DNA of 64,000 bases from Achromobacter pestifer. GTDB taxonomy: Bacteria > Pseudomonadota > Gammaproteobacteria > Burkholderiales > Burkholderiaceae_B. Position numbers and translations under genes: made by a program. Under the pieces are notes generated by a model. It saw nothing but the letters and a program-made list of their open reading frames with translations. It searched no databases and had not been told where the DNA came from. Location of the stretch: assembly GCF_013267355.1 (NCBI RefSeq), contig NZ_CP053985.1:62001-126000 (forward strand), written 5' to 3'. This document shows, piece by piece, positions 53,649-62,899 of the stretch; position 1 is the first letter of the stretch, and every line of letters begins with the position of its first letter.

Positions 53649-54704
53649 TCAAACCGGCTTGCGCAGGAAGCCCTGGTTGCCGCCGTTGCGGTTGGGCGCG
53701 AAGCCATTGGCCTGTAGGGTCTCGTCCGCCGTTTCGTAGAAAACCCCGATCTTCATGATCTCGCGCGCCTGCTGCGCCGTCGCGATCGGACGGCCGAACT
53801 CGCCGGAAATGCGCACCAGCTGCTTGATCTGTTCGACCGAGCTCATCTTGCCGGTGCGGGACTGGTTCCAGAGCACGTCTTCGATGCCGCAGCGCACGTG
53901 CAGGCCCAGGGCGATGCCTATCATGTTCACCGGCAGCACGTTCAGCACCGAACTCTCCACCGTGATCACCGAGCCGTCCGGCGCGGCGCGCAGGAAGTTG
54001 GCCAGGTTATAGATGTTGGCCTGGTCCATGCCGCCGCTGATGGCCACCCAGTTCATCACCAGCGGCCCCTTGTAGACGCCACGGCGGATCATCCGCTCTA
54101 TGGTTTCGAAGCTGTTGATGTTGTAGCACTGGAACTCGCTCTGGATGCCGGCTGCCGTCAGGCGCCGGATGTGCTCCTCGACCCAGCTGGGATTCGCGGG
54201 CACCACCATGTCCTTGTAGGTGGAATACAGGTGGGGAAAGCCGCGCGACACGCCGCGGAAGTCATCCTCGCCGGCGTGCTCGGTGACGTTCATCTGCGAG
54301 GTGTTGACGGTGACCGTCACCTGGTCGGGCGTGGGCGTAAGTTCGGCCAGCATGTGGCGGGTGTCGTCGCTCAGCCATTTGGCGGCCTGCCCTTCCTCCG
54401 GCGCGAAGCTGATGGAGCCGCCCACCTGGATGATCATCTCGGGCACCGCCTCGCGCACCCCGGCGATCAGTTCGTTGAACTTGGACAGGCGCTTGCTGCC
54501 CTTGCCGTCGGCCTCCCGCACATGTAGGTGCAGCACGGTCGCGCCGGCTTCGTAGCAATCCACCGCCTTCTGGATCTGATCCTCCATGGATACCGGGATA
54601 TCTTCCGGAAAGTCCGAGGGTATCCAGCCCGGCGCATAGGGCGCGGCGGTGATGATCAGGGGCTGCTGGTTTTCGGGATACAGGTGGCCGTCTAGAAAGT
54701 TCAT
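53649..54704 (-). CDS. BKACE-family beta-keto acid cleavage enzyme (DUF849)
   Basis: A 351-residue TIM-barrel enzyme of the family of 3-keto-5-aminohexanoate cleavage enzymes. Such proteins split a beta-keto acid with acetyl-CoA to give acetoacetate and an acyl-CoA. Zinc and substrate motifs are visible in GATVLHLHVREADGKGSKRL (about residue 48) and in LGLHVRCGIEDVLW near the C-terminus. It lies between two Bug receptor genes, so the operon probably imports and cleaves a keto acid. Start MNFLDGHLY gives the family-like N-terminus. The precise substrate is open. Confidence 0.88.
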   Translation of the reverse strand: MNFLDGHLYPENQQPLIITAAPYAPGWIPSDFPEDIPVSMEDQIQKAVDCYEAGATVLHLHVREADGKGSKRLSKFNELIAGVREAVPEMIIQVGGSISFAPEEGQAAKWLSDDTRHMLAELTPTPDQVTVTVNTSQMNVTEHAGEDDFRGVSRGFPHLYSTYKDMVVPANPSWVEEHIRRLTAAGIQSEFQCYNINSFETIERMIRRGVYKGPLVMNWVAISGGMDQANIYNLANFLRAAPDGSVITVESSVLNVLPVNMIGIALGLHVRCGIEDVLWNQSRTGKMSSVEQIKQLVRISGEFGRPIATAQQAREIMKIGVFYETADETLQANGFAPNRNGGNQGFLRKPV

Positions 54705-54854
54705 GGCAAGGGTGCTCCGACTGGGTAGGTGAAAACTGCGTGGGCCGCGCGGCATGAGGCAAGCGCGGAAATACTGGCGCGCGTTGTCCACGGGCGTGCC
54801 GGCGCAAACCGGCCGCCCCCAAAGAGCGCCGCGCTGAAAGCAAAGAGAGGCGGG

Positions 54855-55823
54855 TCAGTTGGCCCGGATGTCGAACTTCTTGACGATGGCGGCGTTGCGC
54901 CGCGAGGTCTGCCTGTTTTCGGCCAGCAGCGCGGCGGTGTCGGTATTCACGTCGGGCTCCAACCCCACGTCCGACAATTTCTGCTGCACCGCCGGCACGG
55001 CCGCCGCCTTGCCGATGACCGCCTGGAGCTTGGCCAGGACATCGGGCGGCAGCTTGCTTGAACCGTAGAAGCACACCTGGCCCTGGAACTGGATCTCCGC
55101 ATAGCCGAGTTCGGTCATCGTCGGCACGTCGGGCAGATCCCTGTACCGGTGTTTCCCGGCGACCGCGTAGGGGCGCAGCCGGCCGCTCTTGATCAGGGGC
55201 AAGGACGTCACCATGCCGTCGAACATGATGTCGACCTGGCCGCCTATGACATCCTGAAGCGCCTGCGGCGAGCCCGTATAGGCCACGTGCTGCATGTCCA
55301 GCCCGGCCTGGCTGCTGAAGATCAGGCCCGAATACTGCGACACCGTGCCGGTGCCGTAACTGGCGAAGGACGACTTGCCCTTGCGTTCCTTCAAATGCGC
55401 GACCAGGCTCTGGAAATCCTTGGCTGGGTAGTCCGCGGCGCTGACCAGCGCGTAGCTGGTGTACGCGACCCGGGCGATGGTCACGATGTCCTTGAGCGGG
55501 TCGTAAGGCACCTTCATCACCTGCGGCGCTTCGACCAGCATATTGCTCGGCCCCAACGCAATCGTATTGCCGTCCGGGTCGGCCTTCAGCATGGCGCTGA
55601 GTCCGATCGATCCGGTCGCGCCGGGCCGGTTCTCGATGATGACCGGCCGGCCGGTGTCCGCCGAGACCTGCTGCCCGATCACCCGGGCGGCGATGTCCAC
55701 GGTGCCGCCCGCCGGCCCCGGGACGATGACCCGCAAGGGTTTGTCGCCCGAAGCCCAGACGCTGAAGGCCAGCGAACATCCAGCCAGCGCCAGGGCCGTG
55801 CGCGCGAATTGCTGCAGTTTCAT
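54855..55823 (-). CDS. Bug-family (TctC) substrate-binding protein
   Basis: A 322-residue periplasmic receptor. Signal peptide about residues 1-25 (LALAGCSLAFSVWASG), then PLRVIVPGPAGGTVDIAARV and IIENRPGATGSIGLSAMLKA. It is the first gene of the catabolic operon that continues with the BKACE enzyme. Two AraC-type direct repeats lie 106-142 bp before its start codon, so it probably has its own activated promoter. Confidence 0.92.
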   Translation of the reverse strand: MKLQQFARTALALAGCSLAFSVWASGDKPLRVIVPGPAGGTVDIAARVIGQQVSADTGRPVIIENRPGATGSIGLSAMLKADPDGNTIALGPSNMLVEAPQVMKVPYDPLKDIVTIARVAYTSYALVSAADYPAKDFQSLVAHLKERKGKSSFASYGTGTVSQYSGLIFSSQAGLDMQHVAYTGSPQALQDVIGGQVDIMFDGMVTSLPLIKSGRLRPYAVAGKHRYRDLPDVPTMTELGYAEIQFQGQVCFYGSSKLPPDVLAKLQAVIGKAAAVPAVQQKLSDVGLEPDVNTDTAALLAENRQTSRRNAAIVKKFDIRAN

Positions 55824-55928
55824 GTTTGTCTCCTAGCTCATTGTCGGACTGAGGCGCCGGTTTCCGTTCATGGAAAGCGCTATGTCTGATCTATGGCTGC
55901 AAGTATCCGCCGCACCGCATGTATTAAC

Positions 55929-55965
55929 TTGCTTTTTTGGGACACAAATTTGCTAATTTGGGACA
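55929..55965. promoter_or_regulatory. AraC-type tandem operator before the Bug/BKACE operon
   Basis: Two 16-bp direct repeats, TTGCTTTTTTGGGACA (55929-55944) and TTGCTAATTTGGGACA (55950-55965), match at 14 of 16 positions with a 21-bp period, two turns of the helix. That is the classic layout for an AraC-family activator, and an AraC gene ends 5 bp away. Confidence 0.75.
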
Positions 55966-55969
55966 GCGC

Positions 55970-56989
55970 CTACGACGCTTCCATAGCAGCCTGCTTGCTC
56001 CACCGAGAAGCGCTGCATCCGAACTGGCCATGGAACCAATGGCTGAAGCTGCTGGGCCCGGAGAAGCCGAGCAATTCCGCCACCTCGCCCAGCGGCAGGT
56101 CGCTCTCGCGCAAATGGTGCTTGACCAGGTCCGAGCGCACCTCGTCCAGCACGCGGCTGAATGTCAGACCTTCCGCTTCGAGGCGGCGATGCAGCGTGCG
56201 GCGGTCGACGTGGAGAAAGCGCGCCACCTCTGGCGCCGAGCAGGCGCCGCCAGGCAACAGCGCCAGAATGATCCGGCGGCAGATGTCCTGTGCGCTTTCG
56301 CCGCGGCCGGTCATCGCCGCTTCCAGGTACTTGCGGGCCAGGCCGGCCGCCATCGGGTCGCCCTGCTCCCGCGGCTTGGCCAGGTCGGCGGCCGCGCAGA
56401 CCAGGCCGTTGAATTCCTGATTGAACTTGACGCCGCGTCTGAAGAAGGCGCGATGCGCGGCCACGTCCTTGGGCGGGCGGTGCGTGAAGCAGACCTCCAG
56501 CGGCTGCCACTGCTGGCCGATCAGCTCGCTCAAGATGCAGAACATGGTCCCCACCGCCAGTTCCACCGACTGCCGCATCTGCAATCCGGGAGTGGGCAAC
56601 AGGTCGTCGCGGATGATCACCACGCCGCCCGCGTCTTCAACGCGGATGATGAGCGAGGCGTTCACCAGTTTCAGGTAGCGGCAGAGCGTATCCAGGGCCT
56701 GCCGGGGCGTGGGTTCTTCCCGCAGCACCAGGCTGATGGGCCCCAGCGCCGACAGCTTGCGCCGCGCCGCCAGGCGCAGCGCAAGGTCTTCGGTGCGCGT
56801 GGCGCGGGCCGTAATTTCCAGCAACTCGCGCGCCGCATCGCGCGGGATCAGCATCTCCGGATCTTCCAGGAACCTGGCCTCCAGCCCCACGCTGCGCATG
56901 AAGGCATGGGGATCCCGGCCCAGCGACTCGACCAGCTCGACGTAGCCGTTCAAGCTGCCGCTGCGCATCAGGTGGGAAAGCTGTCTCAT
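55970..56989 (-). CDS. AraC-family transcriptional regulator (N-terminal arabinose-binding-like domain)
   Basis: A 339-residue regulator. The N-terminal ligand domain (residues 1-200) is of the type seen in OruR/ArgR-like regulators (DPHAFMRSVGLEARFLEDPE). The C-terminal double HTH has APEVARFLHVDRRTLHRRLE and VAELLGFSGPSSFSHWFHG. Its start overlaps the stop of a LysR gene by 4 bp, so both regulators are translated together. The 21-bp tandem repeats directly beyond its stop make the Bug/BKACE operon the probable target. Confidence 0.9.
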   Translation of the reverse strand: MRQLSHLMRSGSLNGYVELVESLGRDPHAFMRSVGLEARFLEDPEMLIPRDAARELLEITARATRTEDLALRLAARRKLSALGPISLVLREEPTPRQALDTLCRYLKLVNASLIIRVEDAGGVVIIRDDLLPTPGLQMRQSVELAVGTMFCILSELIGQQWQPLEVCFTHRPPKDVAAHRAFFRRGVKFNQEFNGLVCAAADLAKPREQGDPMAAGLARKYLEAAMTGRGESAQDICRRIILALLPGGACSAPEVARFLHVDRRTLHRRLEAEGLTFSRVLDEVRSDLVKHHLRESDLPLGEVAELLGFSGPSSFSHWFHGQFGCSASRWSKQAAMEAS

Positions 56990-57876
56990 GTACGGGCCTC
57001 GAATTCCTGGCGCAGCCAGCCCAGGAAAGCCCTGAGCGGCGGATGGCGTTCGCGGCCCGGCGCGCACAGCGCGGTGTAGGCCGCCCCCGCCACCCTCACG
57101 TCCGGCCGGTATGGCACCAGGGTGCCCGCCGCCACGCTGTCCGACACCATGACGGAGCTGGCCAGCACCAGCCCCTGGCCCGCGATGGCGGCCTGCAGGG
57201 CGTAGTGCTCTTCCTCGTAGGCGTGCACCGCCGCCGGCTTGCGCCAGGACGGCAGGCCAGCCGCCTCGCACCAGTCCTGCCAGCTCCGATCGTACAGCTG
57301 CGAATCGCGCCAGCGCACGGTCACCAGCGACGGCGCACGCCTGCCAGGCCGGGCGGCCAGCGCGGGCGCGCCATAGACGCCGAACCACTCCTGCAGCGAG
57401 CAGGCGGCGTGCAATCCCGGCCAGCGCTCGCGGCTATAGCGGATGGCCAGGTCCATGCTGGCGTCGCGCAGCAGGTCCACTGGCTCCGGACTGGTGTTCA
57501 GGTTCAGCTGGTATTGCGGAAACGCCGCGTGGAAGCGCCCCAGCCGCGGCACCAGCCACAAGGCCGCGAACGAATGCGTGGTGGAGACGGTCAGCGCCCC
57601 CGAGGCCGGCGCGGCGCGCAAGGCATCCAGGGTCTGCGCCACGTCGAGCAAGGCGCCATGCACGGCAGCAAAAAGGCGCGCGCCCTTCTCGGTCAGGCGC
57701 ACGCCGCGCGGCACGCGTTCGAAGAGCGCGTAGCCCACATGGCGTTCCAGCGCCTTGACCTGATGGGACACGGCCGTGGCCGTGACGGCGAGTTCAGCCG
57801 CGGCCAGCTTGAAGCTGAGCAGCCTGGCGGCCGCCTCGAAGCTGCGCAGCGCCGTCACCGGGAGCGTGGCAAACAT
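56986..57876 (-). CDS. LysR-family transcriptional regulator (GcvA-like)
   Basis: A 296-residue LysR regulator of the GcvA branch: it begins LPVTALRSFEAAARLLSFKL and has HTH AAAELAVTATAVSHQVKALE. The divergent gene, 128 bp away, encodes an NAD(P)H oxidoreductase, and three ATGAAT/ATTCAT half-sites lie between them. It is the first gene of a transcript that also encodes the AraC regulator. Confidence 0.92.
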   Translation of the reverse strand: MFATLPVTALRSFEAAARLLSFKLAAAELAVTATAVSHQVKALERHVGYALFERVPRGVRLTEKGARLFAAVHGALLDVAQTLDALRAAPASGALTVSTTHSFAALWLVPRLGRFHAAFPQYQLNLNTSPEPVDLLRDASMDLAIRYSRERWPGLHAACSLQEWFGVYGAPALAARPGRRAPSLVTVRWRDSQLYDRSWQDWCEAAGLPSWRKPAAVHAYEEEHYALQAAIAGQGLVLASSVMVSDSVAAGTLVPYRPDVRVAGAAYTALCAPGRERHPPLRAFLGWLRQEFEART

Positions 57877-57890
57877 GGAATTCCGGCCTT

Positions 57891-57926
57891 ATGAATGAAA
57901 TTAATTCATCCTACCCAAGGATTCAT
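57891..57926. promoter_or_regulatory. ATGAAT/ATTCAT sites between LysR and the oxidoreductase
   Basis: ATGAAT (57891-57896) and ATTCAT (57904-57909) form a dyad with a 7-bp spacer, and a further ATTCAT lies at 57921-57926. These are good candidates for the LysR recognition and activation sites. Confidence 0.5.
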
Positions 57927-58004
57927 CATTTGTCGCCTTTCATGCCTGAATACTAAATTTTCCCTGACGCATGGAAGCATCCATGCCCGAACAAGGAATC
58001 AAAC

Positions 58005-58676
58005 ATGAATTTAGATCATCCCACCAAGCGCCTGCTGATCCTGGTCGGCAGCCCGCGGCGCGACGGCAACAGCGCGGCCCTGGGCGCGGCCGCGCTGCAC
58101 GGAGCCGAAGCGGCGGGCATCCAGGCCACGCTGCTGTTCCTGGACGACTACATCCAGTCCTTCCTGCCGGACCTGCGGCGCGCGTCACCGCCCGGCGACC
58201 GCTATTCCGAGCTGTTCCTGGAACACTTCCTGCCGGCCGACGGCGTGCTCATCTGCACGCCGATCTACTGGTACGGCATGTCGGCGCAGACCAAGGCGTT
58301 CTTCGACCGTTCGTTCAGCCACTATGCCGGCCAAGGCCCCGAACCGGAGCGGGTCAAGCAGCGCATGACCGGCAAGCGCCTGGGCCTGGCGGTGGCATCC
58401 GAGGAAACCTATCCCGGCGCGGCGCTGGGCATCGTGCACCAGATCCAGGAATACGCGCGCTATACCCATTCGGATTTCGTCGGCTACGTGCACGGCGCCG
58501 GCAACCTGCGCGGCGAGATCGCGGCGGACCCGCGCCAGCCGCTGCAAGCGGCGGCCGACCTGGGCGCCACGTTCTTTGCCCGCAAGTACTCGGACTACCG
58601 AGTGGAAACGCCGCGCGCGCGCAATGTCTGGGAATCCGCCCCTGCCCTGCGCAGCACGCCGGGCGTGCTGCCGTAG
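58005..58676 (+). CDS. Flavodoxin-like NAD(P)H-dependent oxidoreductase
   Basis: A 223-residue flavodoxin-fold FMN protein of the NADPH-dependent FMN reductase/NQO-like type. The phosphate-binding loop is VGSPRRDGNSAALGAAALHG (residues 15-35), and the second FMN loop is CTPIYWYGMSAQTKAFFDRS. AAGGA precedes ATG. It probably reduces quinones or nitro compounds. Its last 82 bp overlap the end of the convergent AraC gene, an unusually long tail-to-tail overlap. Confidence 0.9.
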   Translation: MNLDHPTKRLLILVGSPRRDGNSAALGAAALHGAEAAGIQATLLFLDDYIQSFLPDLRRASPPGDRYSELFLEHFLPADGVLICTPIYWYGMSAQTKAFFDRSFSHYAGQGPEPERVKQRMTGKRLGLAVASEETYPGAALGIVHQIQEYARYTHSDFVGYVHGAGNLRGEIAADPRQPLQAAADLGATFFARKYSDYRVETPRARNVWESAPALRSTPGVLP

Positions 58677-59428
58677 ACCTGCTTGAACACGCGGGTCAGA
58701 TGGGCTTGGTCGGCGAAGCCCACCGCGTGCGCGGCATCCGCCAGCGCCAGGCCGTCGCGCAGCAGCACCCGGGCCCGCGCCACCCGCCAGTTGCGCAGCC
58801 AGGCCAGCGGCGGCAGGCCATAGCGCCGGGCGAACTGCTTGACCAGCGTGGTGCGATGGCGGTCCTGCGCCGCCGCCAGGGCCTCCAAGTCCGGCGCGCA
58901 GGCCGGGTCCGATGCCATGCGTGCGCGCAGCAGCGCGCAGACATCGGACTCGTCGTCGGCCGCCGCGGGGCGGACCTGCGCATGCGCCGCCAGCAAAGCG
59001 AACAGGGCGGCAGAGATGCGCGCGCGGCGCGCGGGGTCGGCGATGGGATCGGGCGTGAGCGCGTCCAGCCATGTCTGGCATAGCCCCGCATCGCGGATGA
59101 CCGGACCGGGCAGCGCGGCGCCGCCAGCGTACAGCGCGAGCTCGTGGTTCCTGAACCATGCCGGATCGATGTAGGCCATGCGGTACCCCAGCGGCGCATC
59201 CGAGGTGCCGCCGGTATGGACCTGGCCGGGCGCGATCACCACCAGGTCGCCCTCGCCCGCGGCCTGCGGTTCGCCATGCACGGTGAAGGCGCAGCGGCCC
59301 CGCGCGATGGCGCCGATGGACCAGGCGTCGTGGAAATGCGGCGCATAGCTGTAGGCGCGCAGGTCCGCGATCAGCACGTCGCCAGGCAAGCCGGCGCCGC
59401 AATGCCAGATGTGTTGGGAAACCGCCAT
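58595..59428 (-). CDS. AraC-family transcriptional regulator (cupin sensor domain)
   Basis: A 277-residue regulator with an N-terminal AraC cupin (PHFHDAWSIGAIARGRCAFT; DLVVIAPGQVHTGGTSDAPL) and C-terminal double HTH, the second reading LADAAHAVGFADQAHLTRVF. The carboxyl end (AGADSQTLRARGVSTR) extends beyond the usual end of the domain and is encoded in the region that also encodes the end of the convergent oxidoreductase. Confidence 0.9.
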   Translation of the reverse strand: MAVSQHIWHCGAGLPGDVLIADLRAYSYAPHFHDAWSIGAIARGRCAFTVHGEPQAAGEGDLVVIAPGQVHTGGTSDAPLGYRMAYIDPAWFRNHELALYAGGAALPGPVIRDAGLCQTWLDALTPDPIADPARRARISAALFALLAAHAQVRPAAADDESDVCALLRARMASDPACAPDLEALAAAQDRHRTTLVKQFARRYGLPPLAWLRNWRVARARVLLRDGLALADAAHAVGFADQAHLTRVFKQVYGSTPGVLRRAGADSQTLRARGVSTR

Positions 59429-59449
59429 GGATACGTGTGCGTGGAGCGC

Positions 59450-60409
59450 CTAGCCGAAGTAGCTCTGGTCCGAGGTCAGCGTACGGGCCAGCAGCCATGC
59501 GTTGCGGGGATTCTCGCCCACGCGGCGCACGGCGTAGGGCCACCAGTCGCCGCCGAAGGGCAGATAAACCCTGACGTTATAGCCCAAACGGCGCAACGCG
59601 AGCTGCCAGTCTGGACGCACGCCGTAGAGCATCTCGAATTCGAAGGCTTCGGGCGGCCAGCCGCGTTCCCGCGCCAGCTCCAGGATGGCGCCGGCCAAGC
59701 GGTCGTCATGGGTGCCGAAGACGGGCTGGAAGCCGGACTCCAGCGCCTCGCGCGACAGCATGATGGCGGCGGCGTCCAGATAGGCCTGGTCGATGCGCGC
59801 GCGGCCCGCGTGGTCCAGGGCACGCTCCGGAAACGCGCCCTTGACCAGCCGCAGCGAGGTGCGCTGGCGGATCGCCCAGACCAGGTCCAGCGGCGTGCGG
59901 CGCCGCCGCGCCTGCAGGGTCAGGCCTGCCGGTATGCCGGCTTGCAGCAGTTCGCGGTGCAAGGCGCAGGTGCGGTCGCAGAGGGAGGAATCCTCCATGT
60001 CCAGCACCATCCAGTCGCGCCCCAGGCCGACCGTCCGGCGCGCCGCCAGGCCGATGCGCCGGGCATTGTCCTGGCCCAGCGCGTCGTCGCGCATATAGCC
60101 GATGGCGGTGGGATCGACCGACACGTGCACGTCCAGCCCGGCATGGTCCAGCGCCCGGCAGGCGCCGACCGCCTGGGCCACGTTGTGCTCGATGGCGTCG
60201 GCATCGTCCACGTACTCGCCCAGGTAGAAAAGCGAGGCGCGGATCCCATGCGCCTCGCGCAGCCTGGCGGCCGTGCGGACCGCGGCATCGACGTCGGCGC
60301 CGCCGACGAAACGGGCCGCCAGCGACGTGCGCGCCGCCACGGCCCGCATCGCCCGCCCCAGGCCCGGGCTGCGCGCCAGCGCGATGGCGGTTCTCTGGAA
60401 CATGCTCAT
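59450..60409 (-). CDS. Proline dehydrogenase, monofunctional
   Basis: A 319-residue FAD enzyme oxidising proline to pyrroline-5-carboxylate. Barrel motifs are visible: DVHVSVDPTAIGYM, VFGTHDDRLAG (about residue 237), EFEMLYGVRPD and the C-terminal YLPFGGDWWPYAVRRVGENP, which contacts substrate. GGGAGAG precedes the chosen ATG. The P5C dehydrogenase partner is not in the window. It stands alone between an AraC regulator and a DMT exporter, in a stretch that also holds D-amino-acid dehydrogenase. Confidence 0.88.
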   Translation of the reverse strand: MSMFQRTAIALARSPGLGRAMRAVAARTSLAARFVGGADVDAAVRTAARLREAHGIRASLFYLGEYVDDADAIEHNVAQAVGACRALDHAGLDVHVSVDPTAIGYMRDDALGQDNARRIGLAARRTVGLGRDWMVLDMEDSSLCDRTCALHRELLQAGIPAGLTLQARRRRTPLDLVWAIRQRTSLRLVKGAFPERALDHAGRARIDQAYLDAAAIMLSREALESGFQPVFGTHDDRLAGAILELARERGWPPEAFEFEMLYGVRPDWQLALRRLGYNVRVYLPFGGDWWPYAVRRVGENPRNAWLLARTLTSDQSYFG

Positions 60410-60482
60410 GGGCTCTCTCCCGGCAAAGAGAGCCACTGTGCCGGGACGGCGGGCGCGCGTCTTGAACGCCAGTGAAAAGCGC

Positions 60483-61385
60483 CTAGTCCAGCGCCAGCCC
60501 GCGGGCGCGGCCGAACAGCGGACGCTGCACCGTCTGCGCCAGCAGCACGCCGGCCAGCGTCACCGCGCCGCCCAGCAGGTGGTACAGGTGCAGTTGCTCG
60601 CGCAGCATGACGAAGGCGGCCAGCGCGGTGAACAGCGGCAGCAGGTTGATGAAGATGCTGCAGCGGTTGGGCCCCAGGCGCTGCACGCCTTCGATCCACA
60701 GGAAGGACAGCAGCACCGACGAGAAGATGCCCGCGTACAGGATCAGCGGCACCGTGTTCATGTCCAGCGCGGCCTGCGCCGCCGGCACGCGCAGGTACAG
60801 CGGCAGCATGTAGAGCAGCGCGAAGATCGATTGCACGAAGGTCGACTGCCAGGCCGGCAGCGGCACCTTCCAATGGCGCAGCAGCACCCCGTACAGCGCA
60901 TAGGACAAGGCGGCCAGCAGCATCAGGCCATCGCCGACATGGATGCCGTGCTGGAACACGCTCAGCATGTCGCCCTGGCCCACCAGGTACAGCAGCCCCA
61001 GGAACGACAGCGCGCCGCCGGCCGCCATGCCCAGCGTCAGGGGATCGCGCAGGATCACGACGCTGAGCAGCATGCTCAGCAAGGGGATCAGCGCGGTCAG
61101 GATGGCCATGTTGGTGGCGGTGGTGGTTTCGGCCGCGCGGTAGGACAGCGCCTGGAACAGCGCCGCGGACAGGGCGCCGTACAGCGCCAGCTTGGGCCAA
61201 TGGCGCAGGATGGTCTTGCGGTTGCGCCAGGCCGGGCCGGCCGTGAACAGGCCCATCAGGAACAGGGCCAGCACCAGCCGGTAGAAGGTGATGGCGGTGG
61301 GAGAGATGGCGCTGGCGGCCATCTTGGACACGATGACGTTGCCCGCCCAGAACAGGATGGCGAACAATGGGAACAGGTAGGACAT
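60483..61385 (-). CDS. DMT-superfamily transporter (EamA)
   Basis: A 300-residue ten-helix EamA protein beginning MSYLFPLFAILFWAGNVIVS, with the second repeat at LALYGALSAALFQALSY and QRLGPNRCSIFINLLPLFTA near the end. Start MSYLF is used rather than a 22-codon upstream extension. It lies 73 bp upstream of the proline dehydrogenase gene on the same strand. The substrate is unknown. Confidence 0.9.
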   Translation of the reverse strand: MSYLFPLFAILFWAGNVIVSKMAASAISPTAITFYRLVLALFLMGLFTAGPAWRNRKTILRHWPKLALYGALSAALFQALSYRAAETTTATNMAILTALIPLLSMLLSVVILRDPLTLGMAAGGALSFLGLLYLVGQGDMLSVFQHGIHVGDGLMLLAALSYALYGVLLRHWKVPLPAWQSTFVQSIFALLYMLPLYLRVPAAQAALDMNTVPLILYAGIFSSVLLSFLWIEGVQRLGPNRCSIFINLLPLFTALAAFVMLREQLHLYHLLGGAVTLAGVLLAQTVQRPLFGRARGLALD

Positions 61386-61540
61386 GGTGGTTGCGCTCGG
61401 AGGATGAGGGATGGTCTCCGGCCGCCTGCGGCGCCCCTCGGGGCTGCGCAAGCGGTGGAGTATCGCTATCCTATTGAGCGCGATCCAGCCCGTCTGCCGA
61501 TGGAAAGGCAGCTGCTATCGCAAAATGGACATCATCCGTA

Positions 61541-62791
61541 TCAGGGGCGGAACGGCGCGGGGTCCAGCGGCAGCTCCAGCCCGCCCATCTGGGCCGTCAA
61601 CAGCGCGGCGCTGCCGCAGGCCAGGGTGAAGCCCAGCGCACCCTGCCCGATGTTGAGCCACAGGTTATCGGCGGCATGGCTGCGTCCGATCAGCGGCTTG
61701 CTGGTGGGGGTGGCCGGACGCAGGCCCGCCCACGGTATGGCCTGGCGCAGGTCCAGCGCCGGAAAGGCCTCGTGCACCTGGCGCTTGAGCAGCCCGATGC
61801 GCGCCGTGTCGATGCCGGCGTCGGCGCTGCCGATGTCGACCATGGCCGCGATCCGCAGCACGCCGCCCACGCGGGCGTAGACGATGCGCCGTTCGTAGTC
61901 CGTGACGCTGATGCGCGGCGCCACCGCGTCGTCGTCCTCGGCCAGCGCCACGCTCAGGCTGTAGCCCTTCAGGGGATATAGCGGCACGTCATGGCCCAGC
62001 GGCTTGAGCAGCGCGCGCGTGCCGATGCCGGTGGCCAGCACGATGGCGTCGGCGCCGATGTCGCCGTCGCGCGTGTTAACGGCCACGATGCGGCGCCCTT
62101 CGCGCTGCAGGCCGGATACCGGATTGGACATGGCGCATTGCACATTGGCCATGGTCTGCAGGCGGTCGAACAGCGCCTCGGTGAACTGGCGGCAGTCGCC
62201 CGCCTCTTCGCTGGGGGTATAGATGGCGCCCGCCAGGCTGCCGCCCATGCCGGCCAGCGCCGGTTCCAGCGCCAGGGTCTGCGCGGCGTCCAGCACCTGC
62301 TGCTCGGCGCCGTGGCCGGCCTGGTACGCCACCAGTTCGCGCGCCTTGTCCAGCAAGGCGGCGCTGCGGTAGGCGATGAGCTTGCCGTTCTTCAAATGGC
62401 CGAAATCCAGGTCTTCCTGCTCCAGCAGGGAGTGCATGACGTCCCGGCTGAGATAGGACAGGCTGGCCAGCTGGGCCGTGGAAGCCTTGGCCACCGAGGC
62501 CCGGCACGCCAGCGCGAACTGCAGGCACCAGCGCCATTGGTGGGGATCCAGCCTGGGCCGGAAACGCAGCGGGGAATCCTCGCGCAGCAGCCAACCCGGC
62601 ACGCTGGGCAGCACGCCGGGGCCGGCCAAAGGCGCCACGTAGCTATAACTGAGCTGGCCGCCATTGGCGTAGCTGGACACCTCGGCCGGACGCGCCTGGC
62701 TGTCCACCAGCACCACGTCATGGCCCTGGCGCGCCAGGAAATAGGCCGACGTGACGCCCACGACGCCAGCGCCGATTACGCAAACCCGCAT
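61541..62791 (-). CDS. dadA: D-amino acid dehydrogenase
   Basis: A 416-residue FAD-dependent DadA-type enzyme that converts D-amino acids to keto acids and ammonia, passing electrons to the quinone pool at the inner membrane. The FAD motif is MRVCVIGAGVVGVTSAYFLA, followed by ANGGQLSYSYVAPLAGPGVL (a DadA mark) and the C-terminal WAGLRPATPTSKPLIG and GQGALGFTLACGSAALL. No alanine racemase gene is next to it. Start MRVCVIG removes 29 improbable residues. Confidence 0.92.
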   Translation of the reverse strand: MRVCVIGAGVVGVTSAYFLARQGHDVVLVDSQARPAEVSSYANGGQLSYSYVAPLAGPGVLPSVPGWLLREDSPLRFRPRLDPHQWRWCLQFALACRASVAKASTAQLASLSYLSRDVMHSLLEQEDLDFGHLKNGKLIAYRSAALLDKARELVAYQAGHGAEQQVLDAAQTLALEPALAGMGGSLAGAIYTPSEEAGDCRQFTEALFDRLQTMANVQCAMSNPVSGLQREGRRIVAVNTRDGDIGADAIVLATGIGTRALLKPLGHDVPLYPLKGYSLSVALAEDDDAVAPRISVTDYERRIVYARVGGVLRIAAMVDIGSADAGIDTARIGLLKRQVHEAFPALDLRQAIPWAGLRPATPTSKPLIGRSHAADNLWLNIGQGALGFTLACGSAALLTAQMGGLELPLDPAPFRP

Positions 62792-62899
62792 ACTTTTAGA
62801 TCCAGAAAGACAGGGACACCACGCTATTCTGGGACGCGCCCCGCCCGTCCGGCAAATGCCAAACTCCGCAGGGTCCATAACAAAACATCATGCCCCGCC

